64,000 nt of DNA, taken from the NCBI GenBank assembly GCA_034509925.1, contig CM067538.1, positions 62,001-126,000 on the forward strand. Direction: 5' to 3'. The notes under the pieces were generated by a model. It did not search any database. It had not been told where the DNA came from and saw only the letters and a program-made list of their open reading frames with translations. The position numbers and the translations under genes are program-made. Positions 54,887-64,000 of this stretch are shown here, piece by piece (the stretch's first letter is position 1; each line of letters begins with the position of its first letter). The stretch is from Hirudinaria manillensis (lineage: Eukaryota; Annelida; Clitellata; Hirudinida; Hirudinidae).

Positions 54887-56480
54887 ATGGTTGTTCTATC
54901 GTCGGACGACGTGGCGTTATTCTCGGCAATGGCCGATAAGTACAAATCTTTACATCACACGTTCGATGGAGCCAATAGGAACTGGTTGTTTGGCTACCAA
55001 CTGGGACAACAACTCGCTCTATCTCTGGCCAGTCAGAAGCTCTTCGACGCTCCTTTAGATCTCTCCTTGAAGAGTCGACCGGAGCCGAGAGACGTTGCCG
55101 ACGGAGAGGAAAGGGTCGTCCAAAGGAAGAGGAGTCTCGATGAACTCGATGAACAAGAGCTGGGATCTTTCAAGAAGCGGATGATATCGAGATACGAACT
55201 AAGTGAGTGGTGTTGCATCCTGTTTTTCATTAATTGCCCTGAATGTGGTCGATAAGTGGGGACTTTGGAAATTGCACTTAATTGAGGGCTGCTTTTTTTT
55301 CTTCCTGTTAGGTAGAGAGTCGCGTGACTCGCTGCTTTACGATGATTTCGATGCCGGTGTTCGAATCCCGCCGGTGGAAGCGCTCGACGGGGTTTATTAT
55401 CCTTTTCAATCGGTTCCACGGACTGCCTGCGACGACCTCGGTCAATCGGGAAACATCCCCCTACCGGTCTTACAGGCCACCGACCAAATCTTTAGTGCCG
55501 ACGACAGCAGTCTGGAGTTTTACTTGGATTCGTCCAACGGTAACAACAACGTCTGCCACAACAAGGTTACGTCGAGCAACAGAATCGACGATAACAGATG
55601 CGAGGAAGACCTGAAGAGGAGCGAACTCCTGAGCCAACAAGTGTCTGCCCTCCATCAGCAACAACTCCATCGATATCAGCTACACTGTAACGCTGCATCG
55701 GAAAACAGAAACGAGGATTTGGAACCAGACGACAAATCCAATTCTCTATCGCAAGAGTTGTCGATCGTCGACGATCAGCAATCCATTTCTACTGACGACA
55801 GTCGAGGTTTTGGTTAGTGTCAAATTCAAATGATTCTTAAGTGAACACGAGAAACTCTTGTAATGGCATGTTAATTTGTATTAACTTTCGATACTTTATC
55901 CCATTCTCATTCCACCGCTTGCGATTTTGGGAGGGGTTTGTGAAATGGGAATTATGGTATTCCTTTAACCGACCATTATGGGGTTTTCGAGTGGACAAAC
56001 TATTTTCGAAGAGTAATCAAAAATTCTATCGTTAAAGCAAGAAGCTTTGCACTATTATTGTTTCTAAAGCCATGCAAAATTATTTTTCTTAACAAAAATT
56101 TTTCATCGACAGGTCAACCCACAAGACGTAGGCGAGGCACCTCCAACTATCTATGGGAATTCCTATTGGAACTGCTCAATAATCCTCTCTATTCACCGAG
56201 TCTCATTTCTTGGGTGGACCAAAGCCAGGGGATCTTCAGACTAAACAACACGAAAACGGTAGCTGCACTCTGGGGTCGTTGCAAGGGCAAGCCCTCTATG
56301 AACTACGAAACTATGGGGCGTGCCTTGAGATACTACTACACGCGGGGCATTCTCAATAGGGTGCCTGGCCAGAGATTGGTCTACCAATTCGTTCACCTGG
56401 CTGTACCAGAATCGATCACTTTGTCCTCTCCTATCGTTTCGTCCTCTTCACCTCCCTATTCTCCTTGTTCGTCTCCCTGA
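54887..56480 (+). CDS. ETS-domain transcription factor, ELF/E74-like
   Basis: A nuclear DNA-binding factor recognising GGAA/T sites. Exons 54887-55202, 55312-55812 and 56113-56480 join in frame to 394 aa. The ETS domain is in the last exon (about residues 281-365): [40 protein letters not shown], and the recognition helix [20 protein letters not shown] ending LVYQF. The GRALRYYY and GQRLVYQF forms match the ELF1/2/4-E74 group; ESE-type factors have SRALRYYY. A basic segment (PTRRRRG) precedes the domain. The N-terminus has [12 protein letters not shown], similar to a PLDLS co-repressor (CtBP) motif, and the middle is Gln/Asp/Ser-rich. The start [19 protein letters not shown] was chosen as the first ATG in the exon. 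The assignment to ETS is certain, the subgroup likely. Confidence 0.93.
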
Positions 56481-57461
56481 TTTCATTTGTCATCATATTT
56501 TCTCAGACATTGCTATCGCCGTTTCACCTTTTGAAAGTGCCTTTTAACGTCTTGACTAGTTCAATACTCGCGATACTTGAAATGATTGGTAAATGCCTCG
56601 CATGTTAGCGATGATGTCGACATAACTTGAAGTTTTATATCATATGACGTCGTAATAAGTTAAAGGTGTCAACCATTTTTCTATTTTTGTCTTTTTTATA
56701 ACTTTAATTTGAAAGGTTCGCTGTTAAAACATTGTTGTCACTGACGTCACCATAGCAACCGATTAACACGAGTTGTGATCGGTTCGAATCTCAAGGGATT
56801 TTGTACTTCTTTTTATTTTTTATCTTTTTTTCGTTGATCTCATGTTTTGTGATGGTGGTCGTGATGATGATTGTGTTGACGTCGATGACGATATCGGAGA
56901 TGTCGTCTAAGAAATGCATAGTGAAATAATAAAAAGAAAACTTCCTCATGATTCGAGATTATTATTTACTGAGTGGGTGCTCGCAATCGGTGGAGCGTGA
57001 CGAGAAGGTAGGCCGTCCGAGAATATCGAATGTCGGATTCCAGTTTATAACAAACTTATTTTACTTAATAAGAATCGCTGGGAAACATTTGAATGGCATT
57101 AACAAGGACCGGTTGTTAAGTCACCATTTTTATTACTTATCAATCGATTGTCCTCGGGATCATTGTTTATGAAAAGAAGTCTGATATAATAGGTTATATA
57201 ATAGATAAATAGGATATAATGGGTGGCCGCAATAATAATTTATAAACCGCGTGTAAAGTGAACGTAATAATAAATCGATTAATAAATATCTATCTTGGCA
57301 CTCGTTTCGTATAACAAGGTGGTTGTTATACGTAAACTTTAAACAATGGTTCGTATGAAATACAAACTTTCATTCGGACCCACCTTCCGTTGACCGTTAA
57401 TAACTACTTATTAATACTTATATGTACTTATTACTCTCCAATGCTCATTACTAACCCGCAT
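56481..57461. other. ETS 3' region and spacer
   Basis: Includes AATAAT/AATAAA-like words near 56925-56935 that may end the ETS transcript, and an RFX/CRE composite at 56742-56759. No gene seen. Confidence 0.4.
56742..56759. promoter_or_regulatory. CRE overlapping an X-box
   Basis: The palindromic CRE TGACGTCA (56742-56749) overlaps GTCACCATAGCAAC (56746-56759), a good RFX X-box. The X1-X2 arrangement of RFX and CREB sites is known from MHC class II promoters. It lies 262 bp past the ETS stop. Confidence 0.5.
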
Positions 57462-57610
57462 TTAAAAATACCCATCACTTATCAATACCCAGTATTTAAT
57501 GCTACCCATTATTTATCAACACCCATTACTTATCAATACCCATTACTTATCAATACCAATTAATTATCAATACCCATTACCTATCAATACCCATTGCTTA
57601 TCAAGACCCA
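57462..57610. repeat. 17-bp minisatellite
   Basis: About eight degenerate copies of ACCCATTACTTATCAAT. Confidence 0.8.
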
Positions 57611-57829
57611 TAATAATGCCAATAATTATATTACGACTCGTTAATCATTACCATAACCACGCACTCCCATTTATTGAACTTCCCAGAGATGATTAATAAT
57701 GAAAAAGAGACATTTCTTTGAATAGTTACGTCATTGGCTGAATATTCTCAGCCAACAAATGTCGTACCAGCCTAAAAAATTTCCGCGATTCTCGAGAGCG
57801 TAGAGCGTGTTGTTGTTGTTGTCACTAGA

Positions 57830-57915
57830 ATGTTAATTTAATGTTATTGAATGTTAATTAAATGTTATTAAATGTTAATTTAATGTTATCAAATGTTATT
57901 TAATGGTGTTAAATA
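57830..57915. repeat. Short tandem repeat of AATGTTAATTTAATGTTATT type
   Basis: About four degenerate copies of a 19-21 bp unit. Confidence 0.7.
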
Positions 57916-58067
57916 TATTCTTCAATTTTTAATTCTTATTCAGAGTAAAATGTTAACAAAATGTACGCACGGGATTTTCAGAATGAAGGGCGGAGGTAAA
58001 AAAAAAGTAAGCAATTGTCCCTTGACTAAATTATCGACTTGTTATTGAAAAGACTGACGACAAAATG

Positions 58068-58107
<40 letters not shown>

Positions 58108-58150
58108 TTTGTTTGTTTTTTTATTTAGTTTTTTATTTATTTTTTTATTT
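58068..58150. repeat. (ATTT)n microsatellite
   Basis: A run of ATTT/TTTA units with interruptions toward the right. Confidence 0.85.
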
Positions 58151-58271
58151 GTGCCTACGTTTACTTATGTCTTTATATCTCAAAGTTAATGATGTCATGT
58201 TGACAATATGAAATTAATAACATTTTGAAGATAGATTTTATGAGTTAATTGAAGTCGCAAAGCATAATTAA

Positions 58272-58578
<307 letters not shown>

Positions 58579-58599
58579 ACCGTCAAAGATTTTACCGAG

Positions 58600-59739
58600 A
58601 ATCACTGAGTGAATGAATGAATAGATGAACGAATGAATGAATGAGAGACCTATCCTCCCCTCGAGACGATTCTTTGGAAGTTGAACCTGAAATAAGAATT
58701 TTTTTTTTCAAGACACGTGTTCAATTCCTACGAAAAACCACGAACCATGAATCAGCACAATTATTATACCCAATTATCAAACATTAAATAAAACTTAATA
58801 ATTCTTTACAATTTAAGTCAATTAATAACAAATATTTACTTAAATAACCTCTTTTAAATTTATATTTACAACCGAACGTACGTTAACGTTGTTGAAATAT
58901 TTTTTTCTTTTCGAAAGGTGGCAGCAAGAACATAAGGAAGGATATCTTCATAGACATTTGAAATGCAACATCCAAAAGTCATTGAAAGTGCTAAACTGAG
59001 TGACCTTGAAAATCATTCAGCATTCACTATAATAATAATAATATGCTGATGATAGGTTTAGGGCTGTACGTTAGTAATAATAAGTAATAAATTACATTTT
59101 TATTATTATTAACGATGCAGCCAAAGTAATAAACTTATTTTTACAGAATAAGGAATCGGTAAAGAAAACAAATAAAGCATTTTTCGTGTAGAATGAGCAA
59201 TCATAGCTAGCATCACTATCATCACCCTGATCATCACCAACATAATCATCGTCGTCGTCATCATCATCACCATCTTCTTTGTGTCTGGCATCATTTTGAC
59301 ATGCGCACACTCTGGTTCCGATGGGAGGCACTTCGGAAGCAAAGTTTGCTAAATCCTGCGTGAATTGGACTCGTATGACGTGTGTCCTCGTGCGCTTGTG
59401 GTTGACGATGACTTGGTGACTTTTTATAAAAAAAAATTTAAATGCATACATTATAGAATATACGTAAATCCATATTATAGAACGTACGTGTCAAAATGAT
59501 ATTTTTTCCAAATTTATGCAAACATCTTTGATGCTATAAAAGATGATGTTGTTGTGTGAATCATTTCGAATGAAAATAATTCGAAGCAAATTAAGTAATA
59601 ATAATTGATAATTCTTTGTACCTCTAATGACAATGATTAGCGATCAGCTGATTAATGTAACACCATCTACCTGAGAGCACCTTGGAAAGACCAGGTAAAC
59701 AAAATTTGATTAAAAAACCTCGGCAAAGAATAAAATAAC
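58600..59739. other. Intergenic region, weak minus-strand frame
   Basis: A minus-strand frame at 59092-59451 (RVQFTQDLANFASEVPPIG followed by an Asp run) has some coding flavour but no family match. The Asp run comes from a GATGAT-type repeat. Unresolved. Confidence 0.25.
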
Positions 59740-59785
59740 CTTCTCCATCGAGACGCCGATTCATCCAATTAGGCGCCGTTGCCAT
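59740..59785 (-). CDS. Possible small first exon starting inside an X-box
   Basis: Minus-strand ATG at 59785 opens MATAPNWMNRRLDGE, followed by a GT donor (GAGAAG then GTTATT). The ATG lies in the palindromic X-box GTTGCCATGGCAAC. No convincing downstream exon was found; an acceptor near 59422 would give only a short tail. Speculative. Confidence 0.2.
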
Positions 59786-59791
59786 GGCAAC
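59778..59791. promoter_or_regulatory. Palindromic RFX X-box
   Basis: GTTGCCATGGCAAC matches the X-box consensus on both strands. A half-site, CCATGGCAACC, lies at 59882-59892. A weaker match, GTTACTATGACGAC, lies at 59941-59954. A CCAAT word sits at 59765. Confidence 0.6.
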
Positions 59792-60045
59792 TGCGCGCCT
59801 GTATGATTGAATTACACGGCGCTCTACTTCCAGAGCGAAAGGATGTTTGCTTTTTTTGTACGTCCCTTCTGCGCTGAGAGTCCATGGCAACCGATGAAAA
59901 AGATTACAAAGCAACGAAGTGACAGCGATAATGTTTATCGGTTACTATGACGACCAGAACAACTGTGGACCGATTCCAAAAGGAAATTATCTTCTCGGAA
60001 TGATTTGCCATGAAAACCAGTTTTGGCCCCTTTTCTGACGTGCGA

Positions 60046-60275
60046 TGCCCGTTCTTTCGTGGATTAAATAACATGCCCTAACCCTAACCCTGCCGCTCTT
60101 TCGTGGATTAAATAACATGCCCTAACCCTAACCCTGCCCGTTCTTTCGTGGATTAAATAATATGCCCTAACCCTAACCCTGCCCGTTCTTTCGTGGATTA
60201 AATAACATGCCATAACCCTAACCCTGCCCGTTCTTTCGTGGATTAAATAATATGCCCTAACCATAACCACAACCA
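60046..60275. repeat. 44-bp minisatellite carrying telomere-like motifs
   Basis: About five copies of CCCGTTCTTTCGTGGATTAA followed by ATAACATGCCCTAACCCTAA and CCCTG. Each copy includes two CCCTAA units. The last copy is degenerate (CCATAACCACAACC). Confidence 0.9.
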
Positions 60276-61944
60276 TTCCATTCATATTCAGGGTCACCTC
60301 TGTTCAGAGTGGCTAGGAAATACGATTTAAAAGCGGGATTAGATTTTTAGCTAAATTATTAGATCACGTTTTTAATACATTTTGAAACATTTTGAAGGTG
60401 GATATTTTATAGCTAAATGTGGATGAACAATTTTAATGTGAAAATGGTATAAATATCAATTCTCGTGGGCAATATAAATAACTTTAAAAGAGCATTTGTT
60501 GCAAAGATAAGAAATGAAGTACTTTGGTTCGTATTCAAATTCATACTGACATTTATATTCGCAAAGTTATTCATAAACAGGGTTAGGGTTTATGAAATGT
60601 GATGATCTTTGTTGATGTTTATAAAATATTGATCACTAAACTAGTTTCTTCAACTAACATTATTTCGTGGCTTTGACAGATCGTGAGATCAATTATCAGT
60701 TTGAAAAGTAAAAATAAATCTTAATAATTGAGCGAATTTCTTTTCATTGATGATTATATGGTGACGGAGATGTTGAATTCGGAAGTTAAGTGGTGCGTGC
60801 TATTTATGGTAATAAACATAATTTAATGTAATAACAAGTCATGGAATCATTTCGAGATGATAACGATTGCTGGGATCGTCGACGTGATTAAGCAAGCAAG
60901 ATTATTTAATGTAGTGGCATGTTTATAATGGCATCGGAGACTTGGTTTCCAGCTTTTCCGACTTCCATTGAATACTCGAGGTGACTTGTTCTGTACTTCA
61001 TTCTTTCACATTCACTCGATTTACATAATAACAAAATTTGTGCTCACAAAAAGCGGCCGCGTAATCCAATTGCCGACTTCAGCCTTCTTTAATGACGCTG
61101 CATTTAGTATCTTCGGTCAACCACGTTATCTCCCGAGCGGAAGTCGGCTTAATCCCGCGAGACTTCTATATGAGCACGTGTCCTGGTATTTTTTTTCCTT
61201 CCTCTTTTCAGAGAAGGTGAAAGCTCGACCAACTCACCCCGTCTGCGTGGTCCGCTATTGGACCGGTAGAAGACCAATAAAACTTCGTGGCTCCTCATAC
61301 GAGCCAATGAAATGATGGAACGGGAGTTCATCCATCCAACCGCAAATATAACAACTGCAAAGATGAAACCGTTTTTACGCGATTGGTCGAGGAAAAGGGT
61401 GAACACGAATTATCTTGGAAGCGATGGTTGCCCAACCGGAGTCATTCTCGATTCTTTCCTTTCATCCTTCCACTTTCGAGGCACTCACGGATCCACTTGT
61501 GATCGCAGGAGTGGGGGGAGCACGAGATTTGATCAATCGTGGCTCAGTGGAGAAGGATTCAACGAAATACCGGATTAGGACTCATTTTAAAATTATAGTC
61601 TGGGTGATGATGAGGGTGGTGGTGATGATGATGATGACGATGACGGCGACGACGAGGACGCTATGTTGTCAATAATGACTTAAAAACCTAGAAAGTTGAC
61701 ATGGGTTACCGTTTATCGAAATCATCACATTGATGACGTCACAGCCGCCATGACACCTCTCTCGACCACATCCTCGCAACGCGATCCAGAAGCGCAAAAT
61801 TCGACCCTCGACACCTGCAGTTTCAGCAAATTTTCTCACGAAAAGAAAAAAACCTGGAGATCGAGAAATAGCTGAACAGGAAGATCCTTCACTCGACGCA
61901 ACAAAGACGTTATGGATTGTCATCATCATCACCATTGTCGTCGT

Positions 61945-61975
<31 letters not shown>

Positions 61976-63360
61976 GTCATAGGCGTCACTTCCAAATGTC
62001 TTTATCGTGATTGGATGGTAAATCTAGCAGTGATGATGATAATAACGATTGCCAAGATGTCATGCCGTCGCTAATAACACGTTCTGCTTTCCTCATATCG
62101 GTTAATATTAATGCATCTTAAACGATTTTAATGTGCATCCTCAATGCAAGGTTGTGGCCAACAATTCCCCCCATTCAACCCAATCACTCAAACGTTGTTC
62201 AATCCACCAGGCTTTTCATCCAGGCAGAGCAAATGTTTATATCATCGGGCCACGCGCTCAGAGATGACAGGAAGACAAAGAGAACACGTGATCGACCGGA
62301 AATTAAACTCTGCGCATGCACGCGAGCTTTTAACGATGTCGATTCATCGCTCTATGTTTTCATTTCTATGTTTACTTATCTTTGCACTGAGCACCATTGG
62401 CACACCTATTTTCGCCCATTCTTTATCGGCTTCATTTCACTTCCTATTTTCACATTTAATCAGTCATATTGATTATTTTTAGATATATTTCTTACATCTA
62501 TGCAATCAAAAATTATCCGAGTTTGGCAGAAATGTTTCTTACAATCGAAATATTTTCTTTCGCATGTGTTAAGTGTTTTCAGACAACATTTCGTCTGAAA
62601 TATCAATCGATTGTTTCTGAGCTTAAAAGAAATTTAATTTGCGACCTTTTGCGTATAACAAAGAAATCGTGGCAGCACGTGACACGCATCGATCCATATA
62701 TCGCTCACCCCTACAGTGTTAGGCTTTATGTCTATTCCTTTTAGGCACAACGATGTCTATGCTCTTCTTCGCTCTTTGCCTAGGCGCATTGAATTTAATC
62801 GCGTCCCTTTTCAATATCGCCACAGGCTTCTTATTATCGTGCACGCTGAGTCGCTCATTACTCGTCCTATTATCGCTCGCACGCAAAAAATGCGCTCGAG
62901 TAATTTGGAGGACATTTGCGACACCAAACGAATCCTTTCCAAGTCATTATTCCATCGTTGTTTATTAACTTCCGGTTTGTCGGCTGGAAAATATTTGCAA
63001 GGTTTTTAGCTAATTAGAAGCAGGATCGATGGGAACTTTAAAGTTTCAAAAGTGTCTTTCTCCAAAGAAATGTGGCTGACAGATTTATGAAGATGATCTG
63101 TTATCGTCAACGCTCGCCGAACGAGTTGATTTATTAGCATTTATTCGTTAGTCGTTTATTCAATTATTCATTACTGGAGTGGCTCACATCCCTTGTCATC
63201 CGTTCACCCCATCATCTTTACCCTCGACAACACCCAATACGACATAGGCGCGGGCGCACACACAGGCGCTTCAATATACGATGACGCGTGCAAAATTACT
63301 CAGCTCTGAAGGCTTTTGTTAAACTTCTTCATCGTAGCGTATTACTCCGACCGTCTGGTC
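60276..63360. other. Intergenic region without a supported gene
   Basis: It contains short GATGAT/CATCAT runs (61610-61660, 61920-61975), a GGGTTAGGGTT tract near 60579 and an NRF-1-like TGCGCATGC near 62313. Open frames here show no recognisable protein. It may contain undetected exons or regulatory DNA. Confidence 0.4.
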
Positions 63361-63435
63361 GCCATTTTGATTAGTCTCGCTCTTCCGTTTTGCGGGGAGC
63401 GCATGCGCACTCGTCTCGGCCGTTGCCATGAGAAC
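63361..63435 (+). promoter_or_regulatory. Promoter-like cluster: YY1, NRF-1 and X-box motifs
   Basis: GCCATTTT (63361-63368, YY1-type), the palindromic NRF-1 site GCGCATGCGCAC (63399-63410) and the X-box-like GTTGCCATGAGAAC (63422-63435) lie within 75 bp. The stretch is GC-rich compared with its surroundings. Such clusters mark start sites of constitutive animal genes. Confidence 0.55.
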
Positions 63436-63574
63436 GCGTCTGTTGAAATCGGATTTGTCGAGTTCTGTTTCTGCGTTTGATGTCAATAAGGATAAGGGTG
63501 ATTATTTTGGGGAAGGAATCTTGGCCGCTGATGGTATTGCTGATCTTTGCGATTATTCACAGAAGAAGAAGTGA
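63428..63574 (+). CDS. Small hypothetical ORF, 48 aa
   Basis: ATG at 63428 opens MRTRLLKSDLSSSVSAF, continues GDYFGEGILAADGIADLCDY and ends SQKKK at TGA 63572-63574. Codon use looks normal, and it sits directly behind a promoter-like motif cluster with its ATG inside an X-box match. It could be a micro-protein or the first exon of a longer gene running past the window. I do not recognise the family. Nothing supports a function beyond the promoter context. Confidence 0.35.
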   Translation: MRTRLLKSDLSSSVSAFDVNKDKGDYFGEGILAADGIADLCDYSQKKK

Positions 63575-64000
63575 CTGTAAATAACACCAATATAATAATT
63601 ATATTATATAATTATACAGCAATATAATAATTATTTAATTAATTATTTTATTTATAAATATAATTGTCGTAGCATCGGTATTGAACGAAGAAGTGACGTT
63701 CGGTTTAAAAAAAAAGAGTTAATTTATTTATTTTAAAAACCTTAAATCTGCTCGGAATGTGCTGAAACAATTGTTTTTCTTTTATTAACAAATAAGTTGA
63801 AAAGAGATTAGTTTTTATTGGACTGCATGTAGAACAATTGTTGTAAAATCATATCCATTTCTTGCTCTCATTGGCTGATAAGTAAGTCACGTGATTGGAT
63901 GGAGTAGCCAATCAGCAGGTTGCCCTGCAAATGTGCAATCCTTTTCCAAATAAATAAGTGACGATACATGCACTTCTGGCTTCTGAAATGAAATTACTTT
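63575..64000. other. AT-rich right end
   Basis: ATAAT-rich simple sequence at 63590-63665. CCAAT-type words near 63870-63910 (TGATTGG, AGCCAATCAG) could belong to a promoter beyond the window. No gene seen. Confidence 0.35.

Noticed and set aside
56775..56795. tRNA B-box-like GGTTCGAATC
   Set aside because: No matching A box or cloverleaf could be folded around it.

Overview
This window is nuclear DNA from an AT-rich invertebrate-type animal genome. I cannot name the species. Nine intron-rich genes of animal families are present. Their about 70 introns mostly run 50-300 bp. Short TTAGGG-type telomere motifs are scattered inside the sequence, and there is a U2 snRNA gene copy. Cilia are implied by CFAP206 and by RFX-type X-box motifs. 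Nothing bacterial, plastid or mitochondrial was seen.

Layout. 1-10035 is a repeat-rich block: a decayed two-exon gene fragment (744-1343); the 3' end of a restriction-like-endonuclease (RLE) non-LTR retrotransposon (about 1782-6545) split by a younger Ty3/Gypsy element (2785-6066) with identical LTRs; a U2 snRNA gene copy (7069-8393) interrupted by a second RLE-type element; and telomere-like and 170-190 bp tandem repeats. 10036-45299 is gene-dense: SHIP-type inositol 5-phosphatase (-), V-ATPase subunit c (+), GH3-domain protein (-), cytoplasmic poly(A)-binding protein (-), a DEAF1-like SAND protein (+), CFAP206 (-), a CNNM magnesium-transporter-type protein (+) and an RZ-type RGS protein (-). 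Three pairs are divergent across short shared promoters (SHIP/V-ATPase c, PABP/SAND, CFAP206/CNNM) and three are convergent. Introns carry a pogo/Tigger-like element, a Helitron-like repeat and a Dong/R4-type non-LTR copy lodged in a TAA microsatellite. 47197-52673 is an apparently complete Ty3/Gypsy retrotransposon on the minus strand. 54887-56480 is an ELF/E74-type ETS factor. 56481-64000 is mostly non-coding, with microsatellites, a telomere-motif minisatellite, RFX X-box motifs and a small ORF behind an NRF-1/YY1-type promoter at the right end.

The genes form no operon or pathway. They cover lysosomal acidification, phosphoinositide signalling, translation, G-protein signalling, cilia and transcription. 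The most distinctive content is target-specific retrotransposition: one element in the branch-site-recognition region of U2 snRNA and another in (TAA)n. Four of about 70 introns use GC-AG splice sites, each supported by reading frame or protein homology.
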